Shown here: piece by piece, positions 63,873 to 64,000 of the stretch
How the letters are laid out: every line of letters begins with the position of its first letter
Numbering within the stretch: the stretch's first letter is position 1
Made by a program: the position numbers and the translations under genes
Notes under the pieces: generated by a model
What the model saw: the letters and a program-made list of their open reading frames with translations, nothing else
What the model was told of the DNA's origin: nothing
Databases searched by the model: none
Assembly (NCBI GenBank): GCA_023415655.1
Contig: JAEZKD010000207.1
Location: 27,789-91,788 of the forward strand
Reading direction: 5' to 3'
DNA length: 64,000 nucleotides
Source: Bacillota bacterium
GTDB lineage: Bacteria > Bacillota > Clostridia > Lachnospirales > Lachnospiraceae

Positions 63873-64000
63873 GAGGAATATGTGAGTTGTGAATATAAGC
63901 CAAGTTTTAAAGTTATCTCAACTTACGAGAACATGAAAACCGTTTACTTGTTCTTTTGAGTTGCAACTTATAATGGGGAAAAAAGCATGGATTACATAAG
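63873..64000. other. End of window: possible promoter and start of a gene
   Basis: A TATAAT at 63969-63974 is preceded by weak -35 candidates (TTGTTC at 63948-63953, spacing 15). GGGGAAAA at 63975-63983 lies before an ATG at 63993, which may begin a gene that continues beyond the window. Too little is visible to support it further. Confidence 0.3.

Overview
The window is low-GC Firmicutes DNA from an anaerobic, endospore-forming clostridium. Gene content points to Lachnospiraceae, close to Lachnoclostridium (Clostridium) phytofermentans; that placement is inference. The evidence is spoIIAA-AB-sigF, spoVAC-AD-AE, spore photoproduct lyase and a Csp-like subtilase, a GH94 cellobiose phosphorylase, a clostridial acp-fab-acc cluster, AGGAGG-type ribosome binding sites and several families common in Lachnospiraceae (DUF5716/5717-type proteins, DUF4250, DUF1540). 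I see no tRNA, rRNA, CRISPR array, transposase or phage gene; the window looks like chromosomal backbone.

Layout. 0.3-2.9 kb: cellobiose phosphorylase with its own promoter and a cre-like site. 3.1-4.4 kb: aspartate-type aminotransferase (minus). 4.6-9.6 kb: complete Opp/Dpp-type peptide ABC transporter with a fused double ATPase. 9.6-10.1 kb: ProX-type tRNA deacylase (minus). 10.5-14.7 kb: heterodimeric ABC exporter and an acetyltransferase. 14.8-16.3 kb: infC-rpmI-rplT behind an L20-type attenuated leader, infC probably starting at AUU. 16.5-18.1 kb: LiaF-like and DUF4097 envelope proteins. 18.2-20.3 kb: MalY/PatB enzyme and a lipoprotein. 20.3-27.3 kb: a four-gene operon of poorly described proteins including a diverged Hsp70/actin-fold ATPase. 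27.3-29.9 kb: peroxiredoxin with a low-complexity tail, DUF1540 protein, SplB. 30-34 kb: metallo-hydrolase, glyoxalase, T-box-controlled valS. 34.2-37.3 kb: FapA, a 46-aa protein and a zinc-ribbon/TPR membrane protein. 37.4-41.4 kb: the sigma-F operon and spoVAC-AD-AE. 41.5-45.1 kb: class A PBP and YigZ (minus). 45.2-48.9 kb: VanZ, DUF4250, RarA, a small membrane protein, a candidate structured RNA, a SEC-C protein and an XRE regulator. 49.1-53.1 kb: histidine kinase, HD-GYP response regulator and a glycoside-hydrolase-like protein. 53.2-54.2 kb: sigma factor and membrane partner. 54.2-61.6 kb: acpP-fabD-fabG-fabF-accB-fabZ-accC-accD-accA. 61.6-64 kb: a long inverted repeat, a TM1266-type regulator and an S8 protease.

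Working together: the acp-fab-acc genes encode malonyl-CoA formation and most of the type II fatty acid cycle but lack fabH and an enoyl reductase here. The spoIIA genes make and control sigma-F, and spoVA builds the dipicolinate channel. The prx and DUF1540 genes, and the region before spoVAC, carry sigma-G-like promoters, suggesting a set of forespore genes. The best candidate for an undescribed system is the 20.3-27.3 kb operon: a strong extended -10 promoter drives a 1186-aa beta-sandwich/alpha-solenoid protein, a degenerate Hsp70-like ATPase, a small helical-repeat protein and a two-pass membrane coiled-coil protein. All functional claims come from reading motifs by eye; no database search was run.
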